Below, piece by piece: positions 10,841-22,643 of a DNA stretch of 64,000 nucleotides. Both the position numbers and the translations under genes were made by a program. Source of the stretch: Chloranthus sessilifolius (lineage: Eukaryota; Streptophyta; Magnoliopsida; Chloranthales; Chloranthaceae); assembly GCA_021018995.1 (NCBI GenBank), contig CM037593.1:9142088-9206087 (forward strand). Direction: 5' to 3'. Under the pieces are notes generated by a model. That model had not been told where the DNA came from, made no database searches, and was given only the letters and a program-made list of their open reading frames with translations. Position 1 is the stretch's first letter. The number at the start of each line of letters is the position of its first letter.

Positions 10841-13131
10841 CATCATGTGTATTGTCTCTCTATTCCATACTTTGTCTACACTGTGGCATGCTCGTTGTGG
10901 CCACATACAAGGTTCCTTATCCTCCTAGAGGTCATCAAAATAGTATTTTGTTTAAAATTGTTCATTACAACGTGTGGGGACCTTCACTCGTTGTCTCCAT
11001 TTCTGGTTATCATTACTTCGTCTCCTTCATTAACGATTGCACACGCTACGCTATGTTGTTCTTGATGAAGTCTAAAGATGAAGTTCCTACTTTGTCCCCA
11101 ACCTTCGTTCAGTTGGTCCGTACTCAATTTAATGCACATGCGAAGGTTTTACGATCGGATAATGGTGGTAAATATTCTTCTCATCATCTTCAATTATATC
11201 TTCGTGAGCATGGGACTGTGAAGGAAATCACATGTCCTTACACCCCAAAATAAAATGGGATGGCTGAAAGGAAAAATCATTATTTGTTGAAGGTCGCACG
11301 TTCTCTTGTGAATGGTATGGGTGTCCCCCGATTCTTGTGGGGGATGTCGTCCTTACATCTTATTTGATAAATCGAATACCTACTACCATTCTAAGGGTTA
11401 AGTATCCCTTCTAGCTATTGTGTTCTACCAAAAATCTCTTTCTAATGTCACCTTGTGCGTTTGGTTCTTTGTGATTTTCCCATGTTCCTGTTGTTCAGTG
11501 AAGATATGAAGATACCCCCTACTCCAAGCTTAAGAGGGAGAATTTTTAGTGCCCTCCTCAAAGGGGGAATGGTGTTGATGGTGTTAAAGAAGACCCTGGT
11601 ATGCTAGCAAGTATGGATATGGTAAAAGAATGTGATTAGGAGATAAAAGAGCATGATAAAGAGGGAGTTATAGAGTCTAGCAAGCACGAAAAAAGGCAAG
11701 AAGGAAAATTTCAAGGTTAATTCTATGTGTGAAAGAAGTTTAGGGAGGCACAAGTTCAAGATGAGAATCCTTCTCAAGGAGAACCTCCCTCTTAGACCAG
11801 GATCCTTCTTCAAGACAAGTCCAACTTCTGATCTTGATCTCCCTATTGCTCTCTGAAAGGTTCCTCGATCTCGCACTTGACTCCCATTGGTAATTATGTA
11901 TTTTCTCATGTCTTTCTCCATCTCATAAGTTATTCATATCTTCCTTGGACTCTGTTTATATTCCTACATATGCTTATGATGCCCTAACCCAGCCTTAGTG
12001 GAAAGTGGCCACTTTGCAAGAAATGGGCACTCTATAACAAAACAAGACTTGGAACATTGTTGGATGTAGGGGGGCCTACACTGCAATACATACCAGATGG
12101 TGAGATAGAAGATGCAAAGCAAGATTTATTGCAAGGGGGTTACACTTGATTACTAAGAGACTTTTTCTCCAGTGGAAAAATCAAATATACTAAGGGTGCC
12201 CATATCCCTTACAGTGTGCAAAGATTGGCCACTATATTAGTTAGATGTGAAGAATGCATTCTTACATGGAGATATGAAAGAGGAAGTTCATTTGGCCTTT
12301 CCTTCTGGTCTTACACATGAGGGGGAGAAAGATAAAGTATTCAGGTTTAGGAAACCAATCTAAGTATTGAAGCAGTCACTGAGGGCATATTTTAAAATTT
12401 TTGTGATGTTGTGAAGATTTATGGCTATCAAAGGAGCCACTATAAATATATAATAATACCAAATTCGTAAAGAGGGGTGTGAAGATTACAACTCTTGTTT
12501 GTGTATGGGGAATATATCATTGTCATAGGGGATGAAAGTGATAAAATTCTAAGCATGAAGGAGTACTTGAGTAAAGTGTTTGATATCAAAGACTTGGGCC
12601 CCTTGAAGTAATTCTTAGGAATTAAAGTGGAAAGGTAAAAAAAGAAGATTGTCTACTCACAAAGAAAGAGTAGTCTTGATGTCTTGAGTCATATAGACAT
12701 GTTGGGCTCTAGCCCTGCAGCAACTCCTATGGAACATAATCGTAGGATTAACGGAGAAGGGTGGAGCCTTAAAGGATATCAGAAAATATCAACAGTTAGT
12801 GAGGAAACTTATCTACCTCACCATGACATGGTCAAATATAACTTATGCTGTGAGTTTAGTGAACCAGTACATGCATGCTCCCAGAACTGTTCATCTTGAT
12901 GTTATTTATAAGATTTTGAGATAGTTGCATGGAAGCCCAGGTAAAGGTCTTCTCTATATAAACAAAGGTAAAGTAGATGTTGAAGTGTTCACAGACTTGC
13001 ATTAGGCTGGTTCACTTAGTGATGAAACGTTCACCACAGATTATTGCACTTTCTTGGGTGGTAACTTGGATAACTTAGAGAAGTAAAAAAGCAACATGTA
13101 ATTGCAAATTCGAGTTGTGAAGGTGTGTATA

Positions 13132-13577
13132 GGGCACCTTCCTTTGTGATATAGGGCACCTTCCATGAGGTCTTATCGGGCTCTTCGTTATGAATCGTGA
13201 GTAGGTCTTCATCAGGGATATCAGCGTGTATAGGTTCATCACTAGGAAGTGGGAGCTCTGCGAGGTAATCGGCGATCGCTTGTCCTTTGATTGACTTCTG
13301 TGTAACATAAGTGATGTCGAATTCTTGCAAGAGCATATGCCAGCGAGTGATCTTTCCTGATGTTGCGGGTTTTTCAAATACATACTTCAGAGGGTCCATT
13401 CAAACTAGTACTAGTATCTTATGTGCACCGAAGTAGTGCCGTAGTTTGGTTGAAGCCCACACCAATGTGAGGCAAGTCTTCTTCAGTGAAGTGTATTTCC
13501 GTTCATAATATTGTATAGGGACAATGAAGCTACAAAGCACATAGCTGAAAATTCGATCTATCATGATCAAACCAAAC
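13132..13577 (-). mobile_element. Ty3-gypsy RNase H fragment embedded in the copia RNase H region
   Basis: The minus strand reads ERKYTSLKKTCLTLVWASTK, then RHYFGAHKILVLV, a frame break, then MDPLKYVFEKPATSGKITRW and TYVTQKSIKGQAIADYLAEL. This is the RNase H end of a gypsy pol, as known from plant gypsy polyproteins. Copia text is continuous on both sides (KKQHVIANSSCEG before; KVDCHFIREADTQ after), so it is an insertion or exchange. No LTRs or target duplication flank it, apart from a short TATAGGGCACCTTCC repeated at 13120-13160. Confidence 0.8.
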
Positions 13578-13759
13578 ATATTAAAGTTGATTGTCATTTT
13601 ATAAGAGAGAAGCGGATACTCAAGATTTCAACATTCTTCAAGTCAATACAAAAGATCAACTAATAGATATTCTAACTAAAATTTTAGGAAGGAATCATCT
13701 CAATAATATTACTTACAAGTTGGACGTGATTGACATCTAGACTCCAACTTGAGGGGGAG

Positions 13760-14060
13760 TGTTAAGAGTGTCTATATGATTTAGCATTAAGTTGATGTGC
13801 GTGAGTGCTATTTGTTTTCTCCTTATATAAGTGGGTGAGTGTTATTTGTTTTCTCCTTATATAAGTGGGTCTATTAGCCTCAATGGGTGTGTAAACAATA
13901 GTTTGTATGTAATAAGTGATATAAACATTAACAAGAGAAGGGGGATTGAGTTACAGCACCTCAACCATAATTTCTCAAACTCTTCTTCTTCTTCCTCTTC
14001 AAACCCTAACCCCGCTTCCTTTCTCTTAAATTTAACTGACCAATGTAGGACATGCAAAGT
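13760..14060 (+). repeat. 3' LTR of the degenerate copia element
   Basis: Begins TGTTAAGAGTGTC right after the polypurine tract. It contains a 34-bp tandem duplication (about 13800-13868, unit GTGAGTGNTATTTG plus TTTTCTCCTTATATAAGTGG) with the TATATAA promoter-like box doubled. The right end is uncertain; no second LTR is present. Confidence 0.65.
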
Positions 14061-14629
14061 GGAGAGAAGTGAGTGGTATATTGCGTGATCAATGATTGTC
14101 GCTTTGGGAGGACAAGAATAAGAGTTGCATTACTTTATTGTACAAGGTATTGGGCTATGAAAACCCAACATCAAGATAAAGCACATGTAATTGAGAAGCT
14201 TATGCCAAAGTGGATGCATGGGATAAAAAGAAATGATAAAATTGTGTATAAGTACAAAAGAGGAAGTTTAGAGGTGGCCCAATAAAAGAGAAAATTAAGG
14301 AATGTCACTTGAGATCAGGAGAAGTGTAAGGCTTCTTGTTTCGAAACTTTTTTTCGTTCCTCGTCTCCCTTTAAAGACTAGCAGCTTCTACATCCTTCTT
14401 CTATTTGTAAAGTTCCAAGTCACAAATACTCTTATTTTATTTCTTTGCAACCTCCTCATAAGGTGTTCACATATATTTGTTCATATATTTTAATCAAAAT
14501 TATAGACATAACTCATTTACATAAAGGAAAATACAGAAGATCAAAGGGCGCAACAGGAAGTTCAGCTGAAAGAAAAAAAAATGTGAATCGCACAACATTC
14601 TTATTTTCTATAAGAAGAGCAGCATGACT
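14061..14629. other. No feature recognised
   Basis: AT-rich sequence between the copia LTR and the next LTR-like remnant. Short open frames exist, but none shows a domain. Confidence 0.4.
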
Positions 14630-15568
14630 GACGCAGGACAAAACCCTAAACTACGTGAATGCGATTAATTAATTACTTGCCGAAATTAATTTAAATTAAC
14701 TTGAACAATAAACCTGAAAATAATGCGGTTACCTTAGGGCTCCATCGTTTTCCATACAAAAGATCACGTCCGGGTTCAGGAAAGGGTCCAGTCTTTGCGC
14801 TAGATCCGTTAGAGTTGCAATGCAGATCGGTCCTAGAGGTATAACTCTAAGTTTTCTAGATTAGGGCGCTTACTCGTGGTTCAATGGTAGAATCTCAAGT
14901 TCTTCTATGATTTATGGGATCGGGTGTTTGGAGATTTAATGGTTGAAATAGGGACTTGTGAGATGGGTTCGAATCAATGGTTCTGATGGTTTTAGGGATT
15001 TGGAAAAGGTGACGGCTGGATTTAAGGTTTATGGGATCACACAAAGTAGAAAGAAAATAACAATAAAGAGGTAGATAGAGGATAGATTTTGGGCTTCACA
15101 CCCTTTGACTTCATACCAAACCCTTCTCGGGAAACGAAAATTCACTCTCCGAAGATGTTCATCTCAAGCAAGGAAGCAAAAGGCTCTTTTCATTCATCAA
15201 AAACTAATTAAAAGTCTTTACAAGCCTCTATATATAGGCCACCAATAATAATTCGAAATAATAGAGTTCTAAACGAAATAAAAGACTAAAATGTAACTTT
15301 TCGCAACAAAAACAAAAACATTTGAAAATCCCGTCACAACGTTCGTCCCAAAAAAAACAATGAAGGCTCAAAATCATGAACGTCCGTTACTTTTCACGGA
15401 AGTCCGTCACTGTTCATCACGGATGTCCGTGACACTGTTCATAGCACTTTTCCCAATTTATTTATTTTTTCTCCTTTACGCCTGGTTCTGATTTCCGTTC
15501 CACTTCTTTAGACGTCGGTACACTCGAAATGGTCCGTATCCGACGTCTACAATGTCGGCATCCCCGTC
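14630..15568 (-). mobile_element. LTR remnant, minus orientation, with GTCCGT palindrome series
   Basis: On the minus strand it starts TGACGGGGATGCCG at 15568, carries a TATA box (CTATATATAG near 15225) followed by a conserved AGGCTTGTAAAGAC, and fades near 14630. Between 15380 and 15435 GTCCGT motifs begin at 15382, 15402 and 15425. A second member of the family is at 16900-17840. No internal retroelement region is attached, so it is a solo or decayed LTR; ends are approximate. Confidence 0.55.
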
Positions 15569-16899
15569 AATGACATTCATTGACAAGAAAAAAGCTAAAT
15601 CGGGTTTCTTCAGTTTTAAAGGATCTCGTTCTAGTATTACTGCTGCTGATTCCAACTAAATGGAATAAGGATGTCATGATGATGATTTTCTATTCTTGTT
15701 CATTTTATTTGCTTCATGTTCAAACTGGAGATACTCTCCTAAGATTTCATTATCGTCTTAAGTTCCAGCACTTCCTCAAGAAGATTCATTGCCTAGTTCT
15801 CATTCTTCTCTTCCAAGCAATACTTAAACCAGCTTCTTCATGAGCCGGGTATTTTCTTTGTAGGGCTTCGATTTTGCTCTATTATATTACATATTTCCTT
15901 CAATTTGTTATTTGAGTTCTCCTTTTTGACGTTTCAGACATATCTTCTTCTCTTTCTTGCTTGCTCTTCTAGATTAGATGTTTCCTTCAATTTGTTAACT
16001 GAGTTCTCTTTCCTGACGTTTCACCATTTCGGACATGTACTCTTCGCTTTCTTTCTCCACTTACATTTAGAGATTGAACAAGAGGAAAATTCATGGTGTG
16101 TTTGAATTCTTTTAGTTTATGCAACTTCTTCAATTCTAACTGAAACTGCTCTTGTGCTTTACTAGGCATGCAATTCTCCTCATTTTTATCATTCAAAAGC
16201 TCTTCTATTTTCTCATTCTCTAACCTCAAAGCCAAGTTTTCCTTTATTCTTGCAACCCTTTTGCAAAATAGTGCCTGGAATCTTCAGATTAATAACAATA
16301 TGGATTTGTTTGGGCAAGAATAGTAAGAAAAGAACTTTCCTTTTTTTATTTTCTATTTTTCTCTTTTTTGTCAAAGGTGAATAAAGATTGAGCGGATGAA
16401 GAGGGTTTAGAAGGTTTCCCAGCCAAAATGCTCTTTGATTGATACTCTCTACGAGCATTTTCCTTTTTTCTATTTTAAAACTGTAATGGGATTTACTAGA
16501 GAAAAAACTCACAGAAAGGAATATAACTTGAGCATTTAGAAAAAAAAGGATATAAATGTCTCCATCCAAACAGTAGAGGAAATATAATAAATAAAATAAA
16601 TTAAACTAACTCTAAGTTTGATTGGATGATGATCAGTGTAATTAACCTAAACATATTTGATATCTCAAGATGTACAACTTGAAATGCAACAAAAAGCATT
16701 CATTTCTTAATGCACTGAATGACATCATGTGATGCCCTCAAATAAAAAGGTTGCCCACAACATGTAGTTCCTTTATAGCTGCCATCATAGGAAAGGAGAA
16801 CAAAAATATCATCTTCTTATTTATTATATCAGATTGGTCAATCAGACTTGAGAACAGGAACCAAGGGAGCAATCATTTTTCACTTCCAAGAAAATAGTT
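15569..16899 (-). other. Unidentified region with 87-bp tandem duplication and a short coiled-coil-like frame
   Basis: A unit starting TTTCCTTCAATTTGTTA occurs at 15894 and 15981, an 87-bp step (29 codons). On the minus strand 16235-15987 is open, with Glu/Lys/Leu-rich text such as MALRLENEKIEELLNDKNEE and LELKKLHKLKEF, which would form a short coiled coil. I do not recognise the protein and there is no splice evidence. It may be a remnant exon. Confidence 0.35.
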
Positions 16900-17840
16900 C
16901 CCCTTTTGATGTGAGACAAATGCTAAAACCCTAATGATGAGAATTTGGGATCAACTTTAGATTGAATTGAATTGCGGAAATATTCGAAATCACCCAACGC
17001 ATAAAATAAATTCAATGAATTCAATAAAACATTTAGATTAATCCATTTTAGCATTTGTATGCATGAAAATTTCCCGACCTAGAAAAACGGTTTCGATGAG
17101 GGAACTCGAGTTCGTTCTAATTTAGGACACCAAGTGACAATTACAATATCGTGTCTTAACTCCTCGGAGGATCATATAAATGAAATAAGATTTGAAGAAA
17201 TGGTTTAATAAATGGGGAAAAATCAAAAGATATCAAGAAATAGGGTATTGGGAATTTTGGTTTTTATCAACGGAAATAAGGAAGATATTACCTAACAATA
17301 ATTCGAGAAGAGACAGAAATAAAATTATAAGAGTTCCAAGGCTTCACACCAAGGATTCCGAGGCTTCACACCAAGGCTATACATTGGCTTCGCACCAAGT
17401 CGTATGAGAAACGATTGGTCACTCCTCTGTGTTGAAGGATTCACTCCCTCGATCGAAAACTCTTCACAAGTCTTCTAGAGTTTGCACAATAGCAAGCTCT
17501 CTTTTCATTTAATAATCAATATAATGTCTTTACAAGCCTTTATATAGGCTAAGAAAACCCTAAACAAACATAAAACTTGAAATATAAGAGTCTTAAAACA
17601 AATAAAACTCAAAATTGTAAGTTTTCGCTACAAAATCTGTTATTCCGTAAAATCTCGGACGTATCTCACGGATGTCCGTTAAGTGTCCACGGACGTCCGT
17701 CCTCTACACTGTGTATTAAACCAGCGAGGGATTCTTTCCATGAAACGTTCGTCAATGGGTCACGAAACGTCCGCCAATGGGCCACGGACGTTTGTCATGT
17801 GTTGTCGGCGCTGCTTCTTTTTCTTCTTTCTTTCTTGTTT
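16900..17840 (-). mobile_element. Second LTR remnant of the GTCCGT family, minus orientation
   Basis: Shares with 14630-15568 the TATA region (CTTTATATAGGC near 17548), the AAAGACATTATATTG/GTCTTTACAAGCC stretch and a series of ACG(T/G)(C/T)CG motifs. These begin at 17674, 17695 (GTCCGT) and 17745, 17767, 17788 (ACGTTCG, ACGTCCG, ACGTTTG), i.e. 21-22 bp steps. A short repeat AGGCTTCACACCAAGG is tripled near 17339-17398. No coding part. Confidence 0.55.
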
Positions 17841-18480
17841 TCTCTTTGCGCTTTCCTCTGTTTGTCTTGTGGGATGTCCCCATCACCTTCCCCAAACAAA
17901 TTCCTTTGCACCTATTATATTATGTATATATGTATTATGTATTGTTTGACACAAGTTCATATGCAATTGCTGATGACATGCATAAATTTAAATGAGCATA
18001 AAGTTCATTGTAAGATGACACAAGTGTGGATTTCATGCATCCAAGTTTTTAAGAACGTAAATAAAAAAAAAAAAAATGGGAACTCTAAAATGTTTTTTTC
18101 ATTTTTTTAATTCAGGATAGGAACCCCTTGGAGTTACATACTCAATGTCTCAAGATTGAAGTCATGAAAATGACAAGACTAGATATCCAATGACTCTGCA
18201 ACCTACTAATCTAAAAAAATGACTCTACAACCTCTTCAGATGTCAATTGAGAGTAACTCGGTGTCGATTGAAAAGCTGACATGCTATATGAGCTATACCA
18301 GGGTTTATTTAATGGTTAGAGTCATGGTGATGTCCAAAACTGTTATTTATAAGTTCCATACTCTTATGCATCCCCAAGTAAGAAAAACTATAATAGACCA
18401 ATTCAATAGATTCAAAGTTTTTATGAAAACTATTAAATGCTTCAACAAATTTAAAAAATAAAAAACAAAAGGAATAATAT
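17841..18480. other. No feature recognised
   Basis: AT-rich intron sequence between the LTR remnant and the 5' end of LINE copy 2. Confidence 0.4.
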
Positions 18481-18483
18481 CCC

Positions 18484-19602
18484 ATGCTGAGGACGGAGAA
18501 GTGGCGGAGGAGGCCCTTGCCGATAGCCGGATCATGGTCGGAGATGATAGTAGGAGAGGGCTTCTTCAAGCTCCGGTTGATCCTACGACTCCTGGCATCT
18601 CGACGGCTGAGATTGACCAACCACTTCGGACCGACAACTGCCGACAACAGCCGCTACCTCTGGAACTTCTGTTGTCCAATTAGTCGGCTAGGACATTGAC
18701 TGCGGTGATGGTTGGGATCCCATGGCAGTGGAGGCTGGAAACTTGCTTTCTTTGGAAAAAACCAGAGGAAAGACTAAAGGGTTCAAAGTGTATCACCGAA
18801 AGAGGAAGAGTTTATACCCCTACGTTAAGCAGACGTCTAGTGGATGGACGACACGTGTTTTGCATCGAGGACCGAGCGCAGCCAGGATGATGACACATCA
18901 CCACCTAGAAGCTTCTCATGCACGGAAGCCGACAACTTGTACCCTAAGAACCAGCTGCTGCGTTGACCTTGAAACCTGTATTGGGACGGGACCTGGGTAT
19001 ACCGCTGTCGTGACACGTGGAGGCCCAAGTGTCAGTGGAGCACACGTGATTGATGGCATGTTGTTACGTTTGGGCTATTGGGCCATTTTTAATGTCAGGT
19101 TTACGGGTCAGATGAATGGACCTATGCTGGTGAGGTTGCGGGTTGACCTGACCCTATGTGGCAGAAGTCAATGGGGCGTGGGGGACTGAGACAATTACTA
19201 TGGACCTTTCAGGAGGTATATGAAGGGCGTGGGATTATTTCCGCCAATGCTGAGCCCCTGATGATGCCGACGTCTGATACTGTCTCCCCCCTTTCGCTGG
19301 AGGAGATGACTTGTTGTTCGGAGGTTCCCGGTCATCATGATTCTCCAGCTCCGGAACCTAAAGATTCCCACGGACGGCCTCCCCGATTAGGTGAGTCGGA
19401 ATACTCAGATATCGATAATCTAATCCGGGTGGGACGCCAGCTTGGTATGACCTTCAGAGGCACAGAGGAGGCATTGCGGGAGGTTTTTCGATCCATTGCG
19501 GTGGTTCATAGTGAAGGTATGAAAAAAAGGTGGACGGATGCGCGGGAACTCGAGCGATTGCATTGGGGGATGACGGATGGGAAGGGGAGTGGAGAGGTCT
19601 GA
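18484..19602 (+). pseudogene. LINE copy 2 ORF1 relic
   Basis: GC-rich sequence with three overlapping open pieces in different frames upstream of the endonuclease. The last piece (19156-19602) reads as an acidic and polar tail (ESEYSDIDNLIRVGRQLGMT, EALREVF). The position fits the C-terminal part of L1 ORF1, the RNA-binding protein. I see no zinc knuckle, so the call rests on position and composition. Confidence 0.45.
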
Positions 19603-19642
19603 ACCCATCGCGGTTCTAGTGCGGGCTTTTGTAGTTTCTACC

Positions 19643-20390
19643 ATGAAGATGCTCTCTTGGAATGTGAGAGGTATTTGCGATGGCTCGAAGCGAGCCGGAG
19701 TCAAGAGCCTTATCGATTCGACCCGGCCGGCTATCATTACTCTTCAAGATGCAATGGAGGCAAAGTCGCCTCGGTACTACTTGGTAAGAACTGGGAAAGG
19801 ATTGGAGTGGACTCATGTGGAGCGTCGGGAGGTATCCTAGAGGCATGGAGGCCATCTATGTTCGATAAAATTGAGGAAGAGGTGGGTGTTTTCTCTGCCT
19901 CGGTGGTCCTTCAAAATAAAGATAACGGTCATCGATGGACCTTCTCTAGCATCTACGGGCCGACGGATGCATCCACTCGGGGGGAATTTTGGGAAGAGCT
20001 GAATGGGGTGACGGCTAGGTGGGATTACCCAATTTGTCTGGGAGGAGATTTCAACGCGATAAGATGGAGCCCCGAATGAAAAGGGGGCCCCCCTGATGTC
20101 GCTGTGATGGCGAACTTCAACACTTGGATTTCTAATTGGGACATGGATGATGTGTCCTTAACTGGGCCCTGTTTTACCTAGTCTAATCTCCAAGACCGGC
20201 CCTCCCTTAGCAGATTAGACCGTTTTATATGCAACGCTGAGTGGATGGCCATGTTCCTAGCTACCAGGCTGGAATGTCTACCTGTATGGCCTCTAATCAT
20301 CGCCTGGCAGGCCGACTTGTCGCGAGGGGGCTGGCCTGCTCCATTCTGTGTTAAAACATGTGGTCATGGACCACTCCCCCATCCACGGAG
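19643..20390 (+). pseudogene. LINE copy 2 APE-type endonuclease
   Basis: The start MKMLSWNVRG at 19643 is the usual plant L1 ORF2 start (SWNVRG is the metal-binding Asn motif). The next catalytic box, normally LQETK, reads LQDAMEAK and coincides with a frame shift, so the metal-binding Glu region is damaged. Further on: GGILEAW, SSIYGP, GGDFNAIRW near 20045, a stop, SLSRLDRFICN near 20205, and SNHRL (usually SDHRP) near 20292. Cleaves target DNA in live elements; inactive here. Confidence 0.85.
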
Positions 20391-20394
20391 TTAC

Positions 20395-20897
20395 TCTTTG
20401 TGTCTGAAAGTAGCTAGTCGCCACATTATCGGTCATCACTAGGAACTTCGACCCAAGTAGGTAGTGCCTCCACGTCCTTAGACAATGTACTACCGCCGTC
20501 ATCTCCTTTTCTTGAATCGTGTACCGCCTCTCGGTATCGTTCAGCTTTCTGCTCTCAAAGGCCACTGGATGCTCTTCTTGCATTAATACTCCTCCTATCG
20601 CATAGTCGGAGGCATCCGTGTGTACCTCAAATGGCTTGGAGTGATCATGTCGGGACCGCATCGCGTGCCCTGTTGGCACTGCATCACGACCCAAACTATC
20701 ACCATGTCGCGTGCCCTCTTTGCCCACGACCGAAGCTCTTGGAGTACCAATGGCGAAGCCTTCATTGCTTGGTGACGCGCCGACGATGCCCCAGCTTCAA
20801 TCCACCAATGCCTGACACACTAGTGGCACAAGTGGCCCTGCGGCTGACTCGGATGGCCACGCCGCTAGCCCACATCACACCACGCTGCGGTACCGGA
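20395..20897 (-). mobile_element. Ty3-gypsy RNase H fragment plus GC-rich filler inserted into LINE copy 2
   Basis: Minus-strand 20648-20395 encodes gypsy RNase H: HSKPFEVHTDASDYAIGG (first catalytic Asp in HTDAS), ESRKLNDTERRYTIQEKEM, WRHYLLGSKFLVMTDNVATS (TDN Asp), SYFQTQ. It stops abruptly at 20395, where LINE sequence (ending NMW) resumes. The other 250 bp (20649-20897) are GC-rich and unrecognised. In LINE copy 1 the flanking LINE texts (FENMW and DWWREH) are only about 30 bp apart, which proves an insertion of about 500 bp. Confidence 0.85.
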
Positions 20898-22640
20898 TTG
20901 GTGGAGAGAGTTCAATCCGACTGGAACTGCTACCTACAGATTTACTTCGAAACTAAATCGAATTAAGATAAAAGCCATCGAATGGAACAGAGAGGTGTTC
21001 GGCAATCTCAATACTAGTAAAGATACGATTCTCTCCCGGCTAAAGGAACTCGATGATATGGAAGAACCCAGGGATCTTACACGCATGGAACGTGATGAAA
21101 GAGCCCAGAAAAAATAAACTTTCAGCTCTATTTCCAGAGCTGAAGAGGTGGTTTGGAGGCAGAAGGCGAAGGTCCGATGGCTGAAAGAAGGCAATCAAAA
21201 TACAAAATTCTTCCACGCGGTGGCCAATGCCAAGAATAAAAAGAATTACTTAGGCTCGGTGACAGTGGAGGCGGTGACGTTGGCCGGTTACAATCAGATT
21301 CGTGACCACATTGTCCGATTTTATTCGAAGTTGTATGAGGATGAGGGTATGATGCGGCCCGAACTTGACAGCATTCCTTTCAATACGATAGCAGCTGATG
21401 AAAGTGATGAGATCAAAAGTCCGTTCCAGGTTGATGAGGTTTGGAACGCTATAAAACAAGGGGGAAAAACAAGTCGTCGGGTCCTGACGGTTTCACCTTG
21501 GAGTTCTTTCGGGCGTTCTAGCTGTTGGTCAAAGACGAGATGATGGAAGTGTTCAACGAGTTCCATAACACCGCTTTTATTGGGTGTTGCCTCAATTCGG
21601 CGCTCATCACTCTCATTCCTAAGAAAGAAGGGGCCCAGGACCTCACTGATTTTTGCCCGATTTGCCTCATCAATTGCCTATACAAGATCTTAGCTAAAGT
21701 GCTAGCTAATAGACTCAGGCCATTAATGGGGAAAATTATCTCTGATTTGCAAGGGACTTTCGTGAAAGGGAGATAGCTGGTGGATTAGGTGGCGATCGCC
21801 CACGAGGTTATTCATTCCGCACATTTGGATCGGGTTCCGACAGCTCTTTGGAAGGTGGATATGGAGAAGGCATATGATCGTATCAGCTGGGCTGGCCTGG
21901 ACTATATGCTTCGAAGGTTTGGGTTTGGCGGGAAGTGGAGATCCTGGATGCGGGGGTGCTACTCAACTCCCTGGTTCTCTATGCTAATTAACGGAACTCA
22001 GGCGGGTTACTTCAAGAGCTCACGGGGCATCCGACAGGGAGATCCCCTCTCCCCCTTTCTCTACAATCTGATGGGTGAAGCTTTGGCGGGCCTCATGGCA
22101 CGTGCGAGACATTTAAACCTCATTTCGAGAATAAGAGTTGGAGCTCATGATCAATCCATCGCGATTCTACAATATGTTGATGACACCGTTCTCTTTGGTA
22201 AGGCTACTGTGGAAGAATTTAAGAACTTGGCGGAGGTGCTTGCCGTGTACGAGGCAGTTTCAGGGCAACGCATTAACTTCCACAAATCTAATATTACGGG
22301 CATTCGGACGGATAATAATACCCTACAGCTATTGGCGTATACGGTCAATTGCGAAAGTCAAGATCTGCCGATAAAATATCTCGGATTGCCTTTAGGCCTG
22401 CGGAATCCGAAAGCTAGGTCCTGAGAGCCGATGATACAACGGTTTCAGCAGCGGCTATCTACCTGGAAAGGCAAATTTCTTAGCAATGGTGGTCGGCTTA
22501 TTCTTCTCAAGGCCGTCCTTTCAAGCCTCCCGATCTTCTATTTGTCGATGTACAAATGTCCGGCTGGTGTCCTTCTTCGGATCAAATAGATCCAGCATAA
22601 TTTCCTTTGGGAAGGGTCGGGTACGGAGAAAAAATATCAC
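20898..22640 (+). pseudogene. LINE copy 2 reverse transcriptase
   Basis: From 20898 (WWREF, EWNREVFGNL) through the linker VRWLKEGNQNTKFFHAVANA at about 21173 to RT fingers (LITLIPKKEG, CPICLINCLYKILAKVLANR near 21655), palm WKVDMEKAYDRISW near 21850, GIRQGDPLSPFLYN near 22030, and an intact YVDD box near 22175, then INFHKSNITGI and YLGLPLG. Stops at 21775 and 22422 and a shift near 21470-21525 break it. Copies LINE RNA at nicked DNA in live elements. The catalytic Asp motifs are kept, unlike in copy 1. Confidence 0.9.
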
Positions 22641-22643
22641 CTT

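Larger units (their letters stand above)
10850..14060 (+). mobile_element. Degenerate Ty1-copia element (integrase, RT, RNase H, 3' LTR)
   Basis: Starts inside the integrase: VHYNVWGPS near 10960, VSFINDCTRY, LRSDNGGKY near 11150 and ERKNH near 11260 preserve the D..D order of the core. RT relics follow (ISLDVKNAFLHGDMKEEVHLA near 12235), then RNase H with DILTKILGR near 13670. The polypurine tract CTTGAGGGGGAGT at 13748-13760 precedes a 3' LTR starting TGTTAAGAGTG at 13760. No 5' LTR, gag or protease is present and stops are frequent, so it is inactive. The RNase H region is interrupted by an antisense gypsy fragment (13132-13577). Confidence 0.85.

Noticed and set aside
14875..14950. tRNA-like text (GGTTCAATGGTAGAAT)
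   Set aside because: Resembles a tRNA A box, but I find no matching B box at the right distance and no clover-leaf pairing; it lies in an LTR remnant.
17577..18110. 177-codon open frame at 17.6-18.1 kb
   Set aside because: Overlaps the phased GTCCGT motifs of an LTR remnant and low-complexity sequence; overlapping frames in other phases are just as open.
18309..18699. Open frames near 18.3-18.7 kb as independent genes
   Set aside because: They straddle the LINE 5' end and show no domain; best explained as ORF1/5' UTR of LINE copy 2 or chance.
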